64,000 bases of DNA from Enterovibrio norvegicus DSM 15893 (GCF_900115495.1 NZ_FOWR01000007.1:95280-159279), one strand, 5' to 3'. Counted from the first letter of the stretch, positions 16,840-26,410 are shown. Numbers and translations: made by a program. Notes: generated by a model not told the origin, from the sequence alone.

Positions 16840-18603
16840 ATGCTTGAGAATATAAAGATTAAGAAGAAATTGCCGCTGATCATGATTTCATTTGGCCTGA
16901 TTTCAGCCGCACTCATCGGGACGGTATCCCACTACTATGCAGCAAACCAGTTGATAGAAGCTGCCGAGTCCAAGCTAACAGCGCTCTTGGAGTCGAGAAA
17001 AGAGTCCTTACTTTTTCATTTCGAGGTGATTAATCAAGATGTGCAATTTCACTCTCAAAACCCACTCACAAAAAATGCCATGACGTCGCTATCCGCCTCA
17101 TGGAAAGAACTCCCAGACCCAAAACAAGAAACCATTCAAGACCTGTACATTTTTAATAATCCTTACGTTCAAGGTCAAAAAGAATCGCTACTCTACGCAG
17201 AAGATGGTTCCTCCTACAGTGAGGGCCACAAGCAGTATCACCATTATTTTAGAAATTTGGCCGCGACCCGAGGCTATTACGATATTTTGTTAGTAGATCC
17301 CCAAGGGAATATTATCTACACAGTCAAAAAAGATAATGACTTCGGATTAAACCTACTAACGGGCACGCTAAAAAACAGCAACCTTGCTGAAGCATTTACA
17401 CTGGTGAATCGAAACCCTGCACGGGGAGTTTCTTTTATCACCGATTATCGTCGACACCCTACTAGCAACAACAAACCCGCCAGCTTTATCTCCGCGCCCA
17501 TTCACACAGATTTGGGACAATACATCGGTGTATTGATCTTCCAAATGCCCATTGATGTGCTCAACTCCGTCATGCACGTCTCTGCGGGCATGGGGTTAAC
17601 CGGTGAAACCTTCCTCGTTGGCCAAGATAAGCTCATGCGGAGTGACTCCCGCTTCTATGGCGCAAACAGCATACTTAACACCCGAGTCGATACCCAATCC
17701 GCTGACTTTGCCTTAAAGGGCATGACAGGCATTTTTGTCGAAGACGATTACCGAGGTATTCCCGTTTTCACCGCCTTCACACCGATTGAATTTATGGGAC
17801 TAAAGTGGGCAGCCATCGCGGAGATTGAACAAGACGAGATCCTCGCCTCGCTCCACAAAATGACGACCTTTTTACTTCTTGCTGGCGGCGCGGTGCTTAT
17901 CTTCATCTTTGCTGCGGGTTTTCAATTGGCATCGAACATTGCAGACCCCATCGTCTCGATGACAAAAATCATGAACAAGCTCGCTAACAACGATCTCACC
18001 ACCAATATCTCTGTGTCGGAACGACAAGATGAGCTGGGAACGATGGCAAGCACCTTAGAGGTGTTCAAAGCCAACGCCATTGAACGAGACAAACTACAGA
18101 AAGAACTGACTCACCTTGCGCACCACGATTTGCTGACGGGTCTTCCAACCCGTCAACTCATCATGGAGAGACTGTCTGACATCACGGTGGAATCTCAGCA
18201 GGGAAACTTGTCATTCGCCGTGATGTTTGCAGACCTTGATAACTTCAAAGCCGTCAATGACACCTTGGGGCATAACATTGGTGACGAAGTGATAAAAACC
18301 GCCGCAAGAATTTTTGAAGATGTGGTCACTGAGAGTAATTTTGTTGCCCGCATCGGCGGCGATGAATTTATTATTCTGCTGACCAACGTTGAAGATGATG
18401 ATGCTGTTATGGCGATGGCGAACAAGCTGGTGTCGTCAACCAAAGCTGGATTGAGTGTCGTAAGCAGCACGGTAGAAGTGACGCTCAGTTTGGGCATTGC
18501 GATTTACCCTGAAGACGGACGTGACGCTGCATCGCTCATCCATCATGCAGACCAAGCTATGTACCGCGCGAAAGAAGCCAGTAAGAACCGCTGTAGCCGT
18601 TAG
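16840..18603 (+). CDS. Membrane diguanylate cyclase with periplasmic sensor and HAMP
   Basis: A 587-aa signalling protein. One transmembrane helix lies near residues 12-33, followed by a large periplasmic double-Cache-like domain (about 35-340), a second helix (about 345-370), HAMP (about 372-425) and GGDEF (about 430-587). The active-site motif GGDEF is at 506-510, so it should make cyclic-di-GMP. The RxxD inhibitory site normally five residues upstream is absent. The sensor probably binds a small periplasmic ligand. The ATG at MLENIKIKKK was chosen; in-frame starts 4 and 15 codons upstream are possible. It appears monocistronic. Confidence 0.87.
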   Translation: MLENIKIKKKLPLIMISFGLISAALIGTVSHYYAANQLIEAAESKLTALLESRKESLLFHFEVINQDVQFHSQNPLTKNAMTSLSASWKELPDPKQETIQDLYIFNNPYVQGQKESLLYAEDGSSYSEGHKQYHHYFRNLAATRGYYDILLVDPQGNIIYTVKKDNDFGLNLLTGTLKNSNLAEAFTLVNRNPARGVSFITDYRRHPTSNNKPASFISAPIHTDLGQYIGVLIFQMPIDVLNSVMHVSAGMGLTGETFLVGQDKLMRSDSRFYGANSILNTRVDTQSADFALKGMTGIFVEDDYRGIPVFTAFTPIEFMGLKWAAIAEIEQDEILASLHKMTTFLLLAGGAVLIFIFAAGFQLASNIADPIVSMTKIMNKLANNDLTTNISVSERQDELGTMASTLEVFKANAIERDKLQKELTHLAHHDLLTGLPTRQLIMERLSDITVESQQGNLSFAVMFADLDNFKAVNDTLGHNIGDEVIKTAARIFEDVVTESNFVARIGGDEFIILLTNVEDDDAVMAMANKLVSSTKAGLSVVSSTVEVTLSLGIAIYPEDGRDAASLIHHADQAMYRAKEASKNRCSR

Positions 18604-18620
18604 ATCTGCATTTTTCATTA

Positions 18621-18657
18621 ATCACCACAGTGCGAGAATATGCTGCACTGTGGTGAT
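18621..18657. terminator. Strong hairpin after the GGDEF gene
   Basis: ATCACCACAGTGC pairs perfectly with GCACTGTGGTGAT (13 bp) around an 11-base loop, 18 bases after the stop codon. There is no T-tract, so it may protect the 3' end or act with other factors rather than terminate on its own. Confidence 0.45.
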
Positions 18658-18833
18658 GCCTCACGTAATTACCGCTTAACGGAAAAACCACCACCAAACA
18701 TCTAGAGGCCACCTCCGACCCCCTCTTTTTGCCGCTTAACACGCTATTCGTCCACTCACCGAGTTTGTCCGCGCCAACACTCCGCCTTCGCCATATAGTC
18801 GCGTTGTGATTTCATTCAATAAGGACGATTGCA

Positions 18834-20318
18834 ATGCTGTGGTTTCTTACCTGTGTCGCTGCTCTGATTGGCGGCTACTTACTCTACGGGGCGTTCATTG
18901 AGAAGATTTTTGGCATCAATGAAAATCGCCCGACACCTGCACACACTAAAACTGACGGCGTGGACTTTGTGCCCATGTCGACCAAGAAAGTGTATTTGGT
19001 TCAGCTACTGAACATTGCCGGTGTGGGTCCTATTTTCGGCCCAATCATGGGTGCCTTGTACGGCCCAGCAGCCATGTTATGGATTGTGGTTGGTTGTATC
19101 TTCGCGGGTGCCGTTCACGATTACTTCTCCGGCATGTTATCGATCCGCAATGGCGGCGCATCCGTTCCTACGATCACAGGCCGATACCTTGGCAATGGCG
19201 CAAAACACTTTATGAACATCTTTGCCATTGTGCTTCTGCTGCTCGTTGGCGTGGTGTTTGTCTCTGCGCCTGCCGGCATGATCACCACACTGGTGAACGA
19301 ACAAACGAGTTTTGATATCAGCATGACCTTTATGGTGGTGGTGATTTTTGCTTACTACATCCTCGCGACCATTGTGCCTGTCGACAAAATTATCGGGCGC
19401 TTCTACCCATTCTTTGGCGCACTCTTGATTTTCATGTCCGTGGGCCTGATGACAGCCATTGGCCTATCAAGCGAACACACCGTCATGGGTGGCTTTGCAT
19501 TCAGCGACATGTTCACCAACATGAACCCAAATGACATGCCATTGTGGCCAGCACTGTTCATTACCATCGCCTGTGGTGCCATCTCTGGCTTCCACGCAAC
19601 CCAGTCGCCACTGATGGCGCGTTGCATGGAAAACGAAAAGAACGGTCGCTTCGTGTTTTATGGTGCGATGATCGGCGAAGGCATTATCGCCCTGATTTGG
19701 TGTGCAATTGCGTTGTCATTCTTCGGCACACTGGAAGGCCTGCACGATGCAGTGGCTAACGGTGGCCCAGGTAATGTGGTTTACGGCGCATCCTTTGGTT
19801 TACTCGGCGTGTTCGGTGGTGTGATTGCCTTCCTCGGTGTGGTGATCCTGCCTATCACCTCTGGAGACACCGCGTTCCGCTCTAGCCGCTTGATTCTTGC
19901 TGAGTACTTCAACATGGAACAAAAGACCTTACGTAACCGCCTACTGATGGCAATGCCGCTATTTGTTATTGGTGGCATTCTTACCCAAGTCGACTTCGGT
20001 ATCATTTGGCGCTACTTCGGTTTTGCTAACCAAGCAACCGCCGTCATGATGTTGTGGACTGCCTCGGCGTACCTGCTCCGTCATAACAAACTGCACTGGG
20101 TCACCACGATTCCAGCGATGTTCATGACAACCGTGTGTGTCACGTTCATCTTGAACAGCAGCACACTTGGTTTTGGTTTACCAATGAACGTATCCACCGT
20201 CGCAGGTATTCTGTTCGCACTCACCGCGACAGGCTACGTGATTAAAACATCAAAAGGGAAAGGTGAAGATGCACTCCCGGATGATGAAAAACCACAGGTC
20301 GAAACCAAAACGGCGTAG
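18834..20318 (+). CDS. CstA-family carrier, probably pyruvate transporter (short type)
   Basis: A 494-aa polytopic inner-membrane protein of the CstA family. Visible family blocks are the N-terminal GGYLLYGAFIEKIF, LNIAGVGPIFGPIMGALYGP, FAGAVHDYFSGMLSIRNGG, ISGFHATQSPLMARC and ITSGDTAFRSSR. Enterobacterial CstA and BtsT are about 700 aa; the 490-aa form is one I recall from vibrios. It is followed by a LytS-type kinase and LytTR regulator resembling BtsS/BtsR, which in E. coli sense pyruvate and induce the pyruvate/H+ symporter BtsT. This makes pyruvate uptake the best guess. A terminator separates it from the kinase gene. Confidence 0.85.
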   Translation: MLWFLTCVAALIGGYLLYGAFIEKIFGINENRPTPAHTKTDGVDFVPMSTKKVYLVQLLNIAGVGPIFGPIMGALYGPAAMLWIVVGCIFAGAVHDYFSGMLSIRNGGASVPTITGRYLGNGAKHFMNIFAIVLLLLVGVVFVSAPAGMITTLVNEQTSFDISMTFMVVVIFAYYILATIVPVDKIIGRFYPFFGALLIFMSVGLMTAIGLSSEHTVMGGFAFSDMFTNMNPNDMPLWPALFITIACGAISGFHATQSPLMARCMENEKNGRFVFYGAMIGEGIIALIWCAIALSFFGTLEGLHDAVANGGPGNVVYGASFGLLGVFGGVIAFLGVVILPITSGDTAFRSSRLILAEYFNMEQKTLRNRLLMAMPLFVIGGILTQVDFGIIWRYFGFANQATAVMMLWTASAYLLRHNKLHWVTTIPAMFMTTVCVTFILNSSTLGFGLPMNVSTVAGILFALTATGYVIKTSKGKGEDALPDDEKPQVETKTA

Positions 20319-20347
20319 ACACCAAGATCAGTGGACACTAGAAAGCG

Positions 20348-20385
20348 CAACATGAAGAGTCTGCTTCCGCAGGCTCTTGTTGTTT
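20348..20385 (+). terminator. Terminator between carrier and kinase genes
   Basis: AAGAGTCTGC pairs with GCAGGCTCTT around TTCC, extended by CAACATG/GTTGTTT-type pairing and ending in TTGTTGTTTAT. Confidence 0.7.
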
Positions 20386-20468
20386 ATAGATTTTTGAACG
20401 TTAAAATGCCCCTACTTTCTACCATGACAGTTTTCAATAGCGTGGGCATTGCCCATTAAAGGCACAAC

Positions 20469-22136
20469 ATGGAATTGATACTCTCGCTCCTTCAGCAAAT
20501 GTGTGTGTTCCTCGTGTTGGCCTATATGCTCAGCAAGACACCCATTATTCTTTCCCTGCTGAACATCTCTTCCCGCTTGAGCAACAAACTCATTTGCTAC
20601 GTGTTGTTTTCTGGCTTTTGTATTCTCGGTACCTATTTTGGCCTACAAATTGATGATGCCATCGCCAACACCCGCGCTATTGGTGCCGTCATGGGCGGCT
20701 TGTTTGGTGGGCCTGTTGTCGGATTTCTGGTGGGGTTAACTGGGGGAATTCATCGTTATACCTTGGGTGGGTTCACCGATGTTGCCTGTGCCATCTCCAC
20801 CACTGCAGAAGGCTTAATTGGTGGCTTTTTACATGTGTACTTGATCAAACGAAACCGTGGCGCACAGTTGTTTAACCCGTTTGTGGTGTTCGGCATTACC
20901 TTTGTGGCAGAGGCGGTGCAAATGCTCATTCTCTTGATTGTCGCTAAGCCCTTTGACCAAGCTTACAATCTGGTCTCAGCCATTGCTGCCCCCATGATCA
21001 TTGCAAACGCCTTTGGCGCGGCCTTGTTCATGAGTATCTTGCAAGACAGAAAAACCATCTTCGAGAAATATTCCGCCACCTTTTCCCGTCGAGCATTAAC
21101 GATTGCCGATCGTTGTGTTGGCATTCTGCACAGTGGTTTTAACAGCGCCAATGCCGAGAAAATCGCCCGCATTATTTACGAAGAAACCAAGGTAGGCGCA
21201 GTCGCAATCACCGACAAAAACAAAATACTCGCCTTCGTCGGCATTGGAGATAATCACCATAAACCGAACACACTCATCTCCTCTCAGAGCACGCTCGATG
21301 CCATGGCAAAGAACAGCATCATTTACCTTGATGGTGCTGAACGCCCGTATCAATGCAGCTTGTCCTCCGACTGCAAGCTCGGCTCAGCGCTCATTATCCC
21401 GCTTCGCACGGGTGATGAGGTGGTCGGCACCATCAAATTGTATGAGCGAAAGCACAAGCTCTTTTCGACGATCAATATGTCGATGGCAGAAGGCATTGCG
21501 CAGTTGTTATCCAGCCAAATTCTGTTTAGTGGTTACCTTGAACAAAAGTCCCTGCTGACCCAATCAGAAATCAAGCTGCTGCATGCGCAAGTGAACCCGC
21601 ACTTTTTGTTTAATGCATTAAACACCATCAGCGCCATCATTCGCCGTGACCCCGATAAAGCCCGACAGTTGATCCAAAATCTGTCACAGTTTTTCCGAAG
21701 CAATTTAAAACAGAACATCAACACCGTGACACTTCGCGAAGAACTCGCCCATGTCGATGCTTACCTCAGCATTGAAAAAGCCCGTTTCACTGACAGGCTC
21801 TCAGTCAGCGTGGAAATTGACAGCGCCCTGCTTGAGACAACACTGCCGAGCTTCACCTTGCAGCCTTTGGTTGAAAATGCCATTAAACACGGCATATCCA
21901 CCTTGCTTGAAGGGGGCACAGTGCGAATCTATAGCGAAACCATCCACGGACATACCGCCATCACCGTTGAAGACAATGCAGGGTGTTACCAAGCGCCTGA
22001 TGAAGAACATGTGGGATTGGGGTTGGATATCGTTTCAAAACGCCTCTCGCATCAATTTGGGCGTGACGCATCGCTAAAAATCACGAGAGAGCCAAACACC
22101 TTTACGAGAATGACGTTTATTATCCCCGCTTCATGA
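20469..22136 (+). CDS. LytS/BtsS-type sensor histidine kinase
   Basis: This 555-aa kinase has a 5TM-Lyt membrane sensor (about 1-200; GAVMGGLFGGPVVGFLVGLTGG), a GAF-like domain (about 220-350), and the LytS-type His_kinase with phosphoacceptor His in QVNPHFLFNALNTI (about 380) and an HATPase domain with N-box VENAIKH and G-box VGLGLDI. It shares an operon with the LytTR regulator 22 bases downstream. Neighbouring CstA-family carrier and overall architecture match the pyruvate-sensing BtsS of E. coli. AAAGG lies seven bases before ATG. Confidence 0.9.
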   Translation: MELILSLLQQMCVFLVLAYMLSKTPIILSLLNISSRLSNKLICYVLFSGFCILGTYFGLQIDDAIANTRAIGAVMGGLFGGPVVGFLVGLTGGIHRYTLGGFTDVACAISTTAEGLIGGFLHVYLIKRNRGAQLFNPFVVFGITFVAEAVQMLILLIVAKPFDQAYNLVSAIAAPMIIANAFGAALFMSILQDRKTIFEKYSATFSRRALTIADRCVGILHSGFNSANAEKIARIIYEETKVGAVAITDKNKILAFVGIGDNHHKPNTLISSQSTLDAMAKNSIIYLDGAERPYQCSLSSDCKLGSALIIPLRTGDEVVGTIKLYERKHKLFSTINMSMAEGIAQLLSSQILFSGYLEQKSLLTQSEIKLLHAQVNPHFLFNALNTISAIIRRDPDKARQLIQNLSQFFRSNLKQNINTVTLREELAHVDAYLSIEKARFTDRLSVSVEIDSALLETTLPSFTLQPLVENAIKHGISTLLEGGTVRIYSETIHGHTAITVEDNAGCYQAPDEEHVGLGLDIVSKRLSHQFGRDASLKITREPNTFTRMTFIIPAS

Positions 22137-22158
22137 ATGCGTAAAGGTGCATAAGGCA

Positions 22159-22887
22159 ATGTTAACAGCGCTGGTAATTGACGATGAGCAGTTTGCTCGT
22201 GAGGAACTGGCAGAACAGTTGTTAGAAAGCGGGCTGATTGAGGTGATTGGTGATGCGTCCAATGCCATTATTGGACTAAAGAAAATCAATGCATTGAAGC
22301 CCGACGTGGTCTTTCTTGATATTCAAATGCCACAAGTCACCGGCATCGAACTCTTGAGCATGTTAGATCCAGACACCATGCCGCAGGTGGTGTTTGTGAC
22401 CGCTTACGATCAATACGCCATTCAGGCCTTTGAAGACAATGCCTTCGATTATTTGCTCAAGCCGGTTGAACCCAAACGCCTGCAGAAAACCTTGCAGCGC
22501 CTCAATAAGCAAACCGAGAAAAGCGCGCCGAAACCGCACTACGCCGCCATTGCTCCCGAGCAGCTCATACATATTCCTTGCGTAGGCCACCACCGCATCC
22601 TTCTTATTCCCATCGAACAGGTCGAATGCGTATACAGTGATCTGAGCGGTGTGCATGTGCGCTCCGATCGCCAATCTGCCAGTACGCAACTGACGTTGAA
22701 AACACTGGAAGACAAAACCACCTTGGTGCGTTGCCACCGCCAGTATTTGGTGAGCATCCACCATATCAGCGAAATTAAATTGCTTGAGAATGGATTAGCG
22801 GAAATCGTCACGCTGAGCAAACATACTGTCCCAATCAGTCGTCGCTATCTGAAAAACGTCAAAGAACTGATCGGCATTGGCGCGTAA
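22159..22887 (+). CDS. LytTR response regulator (BtsR-like)
   Basis: A 242-aa response regulator. The receiver domain (about 1-118) has the acidic pair in VIDDEQ, phospho-Asp in VVFLDIQMP (about 53) and Lys in FDYLLKP. The C-terminal LytTR DNA-binding domain (about 140-240) ends in VPISRRYLKNVKELIG. It is the cognate regulator of the kinase just upstream and probably activates the CstA-family carrier gene. I chose the internal ATG (MLTALVIDDE) over a GTG four codons upstream, matching the length of E. coli BtsR. Confidence 0.88.
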   Translation: MLTALVIDDEQFAREELAEQLLESGLIEVIGDASNAIIGLKKINALKPDVVFLDIQMPQVTGIELLSMLDPDTMPQVVFVTAYDQYAIQAFEDNAFDYLLKPVEPKRLQKTLQRLNKQTEKSAPKPHYAAIAPEQLIHIPCVGHHRILLIPIEQVECVYSDLSGVHVRSDRQSASTQLTLKTLEDKTTLVRCHRQYLVSIHHISEIKLLENGLAEIVTLSKHTVPISRRYLKNVKELIGIGA

Positions 22888-22898
22888 CAGCGCCAATG
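22875..22898 (+). terminator. Hairpin spanning the stop codon of the response regulator
   Basis: CATTGGCGC pairs perfectly with GCGCCAATG around a six-base loop containing the TAA stop. Only ATTGTT follows, so termination may be incomplete. Confidence 0.5.
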
Positions 22899-22963
22899 AT
22901 TGTTCAAAGCCTGACCATTTACCCTTCACCTTCACATTAATGCATTGATCAAAAAGCAATATC

Positions 22964-22992
22964 TTGCAGGGAACACCCCGCCGATCTACATT
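22964..22992 (+). promoter_or_regulatory. Promoter of tRNA-Gly
   Basis: TTGCAG and TACATT are separated by 17 bases, with the -10 ending 10 bases before the mature tRNA. Match to consensus is partial. Confidence 0.45.
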
Positions 22993-23002
22993 AATCCCAA
23001 GC

Positions 23003-23077
<75 letters not shown>

Positions 23078-23115
23078 ACCTTTACCTCTCCGCAATCCAC
23101 CTTTCTTGTTTCCCG

Positions 23116-23442
23116 TTAAGTAAAAGCAATCTCAGATGATGCCTGCACAGGCGTGTACACTTTTATCGCAACAGAGTCTGGGGCAATCAAAGACAGCAAC
23201 TGCAAAAATGACGTTTTTTCTGCCATCAAGGCACTTGATTGCTGCGCATCGTGTTCCGTTTCCCAATAATAAAGCTGCATCCAATCCCCATTGCTGGCTT
23301 GGCAAAGCGACTCATGCAAAAAACCAGGGAGCGTTTTCAGATCCACCAGCATGTCATCAATGGCTGCTGACATGTCTTCCGTACTCACGCCCTGCTTGGC
23401 CTGCCACGTAACGGTTTCAACCACATAGTCCTTCAAATTCAT
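23116..23442 (-). CDS. Small ABM-like (dimeric alpha/beta-barrel) protein
   Basis: A 108-aa soluble protein with the rhythm of antibiotic-biosynthesis-monooxygenase/ferredoxin-fold domains: VVETVTWQAKQGV, a helix with LPGFLHESLCQ, DWMQLYYWETEHDAQ and a final helix plus strand. Such proteins act as quinol monooxygenases or small-molecule stress enzymes, but no catalytic residue is diagnostic. It diverges from the LysR regulator by 110 bases, a typical regulator/target arrangement. MNLKDYVVETV was chosen as start, discarding 22 leader codons overlapping the shared promoter. Confidence 0.65.
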   Translation of the reverse strand: MNLKDYVVETVTWQAKQGVSTEDMSAAIDDMLVDLKTLPGFLHESLCQASNGDWMQLYYWETEHDAQQSSALMAEKTSFLQLLSLIAPDSVAIKVYTPVQASSEIAFT

Positions 23443-23552
23443 TGGCTTCTTTTCCCTCTTTGATGAATATCGAGACACTCTAGCTGTTGCCCATATTGAG
23501 ATAATCACTAAATATTAGAAGTATCAGTTTCCAAAAATGAACGAATACTGCC

Positions 23553-24455
23553 GTGACCAATTTCAAACATGCCCTTTTGTTTAAACACGTCGTCGAACAA
23601 GGCTCAATGGCCTCTGCTGCAAAAGTCATGAACATCACCCCTTCCGTGGTGAGTAAGCAGATTGCAGAGCTCGAAGCGAGCCTTGGGGTGCAATTATTGG
23701 CGCGCACGACCCGCAATGTGACGGTCACCGAAGATGGTGCGCATTTTTATCAAACCTTCTGCCAAATCGGCACAGATTGGGAAGAATTACTCGCCGAAAC
23801 CAAACACCGAAAAGCGCAACCAACGGGCGTTCTTTCTCTGGCGTCACCCAGTCTTGTGCTTAGCCGAGTGCTTATGCCTCAACTCGACATATTCAGACAG
23901 CAGTTTCCAGACATCTCACTCAACCTGACCAATACAAACTATGACGAGATTCCGGTGCAAGGCGCTGATATTTCTATCGCAAGAGAAGTCGAACACCTCG
24001 ATGCAGCAATGTTTGTTGGGGTGCCATTAATGACGTTCCAGAACGGCCTATTTGCATCGCCGCTTTACCTTGAAACTCACGGCACACCCAATAGCCTTGC
24101 CGAACTAGAACAGCATCAATGCCTCACTTACGGCGTAGGAAATGGCAAGCAGAGTACCGAAGGAAAAATGGGAAGCGAATGGACATTCGAACAGGGAGCG
24201 TCCGTCAAGATCACCTCCTCGATACGCTCTGACAGCACAGAGGTATTGATTCAGGCCGCCATTCAACACCAAGGCATCGTCTATATACCGCGCTTAATCA
24301 TTCAAAACGAAGTCGATGAAAAAGCACTGATCGCTGTGTTGCCTGATGTGGGTATAAGCCGTCCCTTTCGCTTGTTTGCCTACTATCGAAAACAAGCCTA
24401 CTTGCCACGAAAATGCCGCGTAATGCTTGATTTCTTAAAGGCGCAATATGCGTAG
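23553..24455 (+). CDS. LysR family transcriptional regulator
   Basis: A 300-aa LysR-type regulator. The N-terminal winged helix (about 1-60) has GSMASAAKVMNITPSVVSKQIAELEASLGVQLL followed by RTTRNVTVTEDG. A substrate-binding effector domain follows from about 90. The start is GTG; no in-frame ATG exists upstream. It diverges from the small ABM-like gene, its most likely target. The effector is unknown. Confidence 0.9.
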   Translation: MTNFKHALLFKHVVEQGSMASAAKVMNITPSVVSKQIAELEASLGVQLLARTTRNVTVTEDGAHFYQTFCQIGTDWEELLAETKHRKAQPTGVLSLASPSLVLSRVLMPQLDIFRQQFPDISLNLTNTNYDEIPVQGADISIAREVEHLDAAMFVGVPLMTFQNGLFASPLYLETHGTPNSLAELEQHQCLTYGVGNGKQSTEGKMGSEWTFEQGASVKITSSIRSDSTEVLIQAAIQHQGIVYIPRLIIQNEVDEKALIAVLPDVGISRPFRLFAYYRKQAYLPRKCRVMLDFLKAQYA

Positions 24456-24516
24456 AACACCCAAATTCAGTGCCCTACGCAATGCCGCACGCAGCGTTAG
24501 TACGCCATAGCCGGAC

Positions 24517-25404
24517 TTAACTCATTCTTTTACGGAGAAATGTTCTCAGTGGCTGACTACCGCGGTAGATAAGCAAGGACAGCAAAATCAGCGAACAACC
24601 CGCTATCTTATGAGCAGGCATGGCTTCGTGATACCACACCACGCTCAGCACCACGGTCCAGACGGGCTCTAAGATCATGATAATGGCCGCATTTGCCGCA
24701 TTCGCGCCTTTTTGCCCAAAGGTTTGCAGCAAATAGCGCAAGCTCGTCGCCACAACCACACTCAAGGTGAACCAACCCCAAATCACAGGAGGTACTGCGT
24801 CAGGCCAGGTTTCGACACACAGCGACACCAATGAAGCAATCACGCCCGTCGTAAACAGTTGAACACACGTAAGCACCAAGGTTGGAATGCGCTTGGCATA
24901 GCGGCTGTTCACGTTAAAGTGGATAGCTAGAAAAACAGCGGCCAGCAGGAACCAAATCTGACTAGGCGATAATTGCCAACCCACGCCGCCCAGCGACAAT
25001 AACGCCAAACCAGCAACCGCAATCGGCATGGATACCCAGAAAATTCGCGGCGGTGTTTGCTTAAATAGCCCCCATGCCACCAAAGGCACGATCAGCATTG
25101 AAAGGCTCATGATGAATGCCCCCTCCCCCAGCGATGTACTGACCGACATGGCGAAAATCCAGAACAGCAACGCCCCAGACAATAAACTGCCAACGCCCGA
25201 TGCACGCACTAAGTCGCCCCTATCAACACGCTTCAAACTGCCAATACAAAACGGCAGTAAACAGACAGACGCCAACAAAAAGCGGAGGCCGATAAAGCCA
25301 AACGGAGGCAAACCCTGTATCGCCTCTTTAGAGAAAATCCATCCCCACGCGGCCAACACGGTCACAATCAGCAAAACCAAAGACGCACGTCTTTCAGACA
25401 ACAT
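24517..25404 (-). CDS. EamA/DMT family transporter
   Basis: A 295-aa inner-membrane protein with about ten hydrophobic helices in two EamA repeats (first about 5-135, second about 145-290). The characteristic IFSKEAIQGLPPFGFIGLRFLLA in the first half and ILEPVWTVVLSVVWYHEAM in the second identify the drug/metabolite transporter superfamily, usually metabolite exporters. Substrate is unknown. Start MLSERRASLV was preferred; ATG and TTG codons 4-5 residues upstream are alternatives. Confidence 0.85.
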   Translation of the reverse strand: MLSERRASLVLLIVTVLAAWGWIFSKEAIQGLPPFGFIGLRFLLASVCLLPFCIGSLKRVDRGDLVRASGVGSLLSGALLFWIFAMSVSTSLGEGAFIMSLSMLIVPLVAWGLFKQTPPRIFWVSMPIAVAGLALLSLGGVGWQLSPSQIWFLLAAVFLAIHFNVNSRYAKRIPTLVLTCVQLFTTGVIASLVSLCVETWPDAVPPVIWGWFTLSVVVATSLRYLLQTFGQKGANAANAAIIMILEPVWTVVLSVVWYHEAMPAHKIAGCSLILLSLLIYRGSQPLRTFLRKRMS

Positions 25405-25639
25405 TACACACCACATCAAATAGGGAAGGAAAAGCGGCCGCCATTATTCCACTGGAAAGGGAAATTGAACATCACAGTCGGTGAAAAGATCCAAAAACAC
25501 GCGTCGTTCAAGCCGAAAATGACAGCGTATGATCTAAACCTCTTCTCAATTGTTTGACCCTTTTCGTTCAACCTTGCTGATACGATGAAAATTGGATGCA
25601 AGCACAAGCAAACTTGTGCGAAAACAAAAGGGACGAACA

Positions 25640-26410
25640 ATGAAAAAAACACTCCTTATCGCGGCGATGGGTCTAGTTGGATTAGGCCTTTCTAGCATTG
25701 CGAACGCAGATCAGTTGGAAGACATTCAAGAAGCAGGCGTTATCCGTGTAGGAACCACGGGTGATTACAAACCGTTTTCATTTTATGACGGCAAAACGTT
25801 TTCAGGTTATGACATTGATGTGGCACAGCACCTTGCCGACCAGCTTGGCGTGAAACTTGAGCTGGTTCAAACCACATGGAAAGGCTTGGTGAGTAACCTT
25901 CAAGAAGACAAGTACGACATCGCCATGGGCGGCATTACACGCCGTATGTCTCGCCAATTGGCAGCAGAGCAAACTAAAGGCTACATGGTGTTTGGCAAAT
26001 GCTTCTTGGTGGCAAAAGGCAACGTTGAGAAGTTCAATTCGCTAGAAGAAGTGAACAAAGCGTCGGTACGCGTTGGCGTCAACATTGGTGGCACCAATGA
26101 AAAGTTCGCAGACAAAAACCTGCCTAACGCGACATTTACCCGCTACGAAAACAACCTTGATGTGCCAAAAGCCGTGGCAGCGGGTGATGTTGATGTCATG
26201 GTGACTGAAACGCCAGAAGGCCTGTTCTATCAAGTGACTGACGCGCGTTTAGAAGCCGCACGTTGTGACGAACCCTTCACCCGCAGTCAATTCGGTTATC
26301 TCATACCAAAAGGCGAACAGCGTTTACTCAACACCGTGAATTTCGTCATGGATGAAATGGTGCTTAAAGGTGTTGCTGAAGAACTTATGCAGAAGAACTC
26401 TCTCAAGTAA
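25640..26410 (+). CDS. Periplasmic cyclohexadienyl dehydratase-like (PheC-type) protein
   Basis: A 256-aa secreted protein with signal peptide ending SSIANA. It has the type II periplasmic-binding fold but resembles Pseudomonas aeruginosa PheC: GVIRVGTTGDYKPFSFYD near residue 35, DIAMGGI, and NIGGTNEKFADKNLPNA in the middle. The Glu I recall as the catalytic acid in PheC appears retained (VTETPEG). PheC converts prephenate or arogenate to phenylpyruvate or phenylalanine in the periplasm; it evolved from amino-acid-binding proteins. No ABC permease lies nearby, which favours an enzyme or orphan receptor. AAGGGA precedes the ATG. Confidence 0.7.
   Translation: MKKTLLIAAMGLVGLGLSSIANADQLEDIQEAGVIRVGTTGDYKPFSFYDGKTFSGYDIDVAQHLADQLGVKLELVQTTWKGLVSNLQEDKYDIAMGGITRRMSRQLAAEQTKGYMVFGKCFLVAKGNVEKFNSLEEVNKASVRVGVNIGGTNEKFADKNLPNATFTRYENNLDVPKAVAAGDVDVMVTETPEGLFYQVTDARLEAARCDEPFTRSQFGYLIPKGEQRLLNTVNFVMDEMVLKGVAEELMQKNSLK

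Noticed and set aside
18805..18820. CRP-like site TGTGA-N6-TCAAT before the CstA-type gene
   Set aside because: The right half-site is weak and it would lie inside or downstream of the likely promoter, about 15-30 bases before the start codon.
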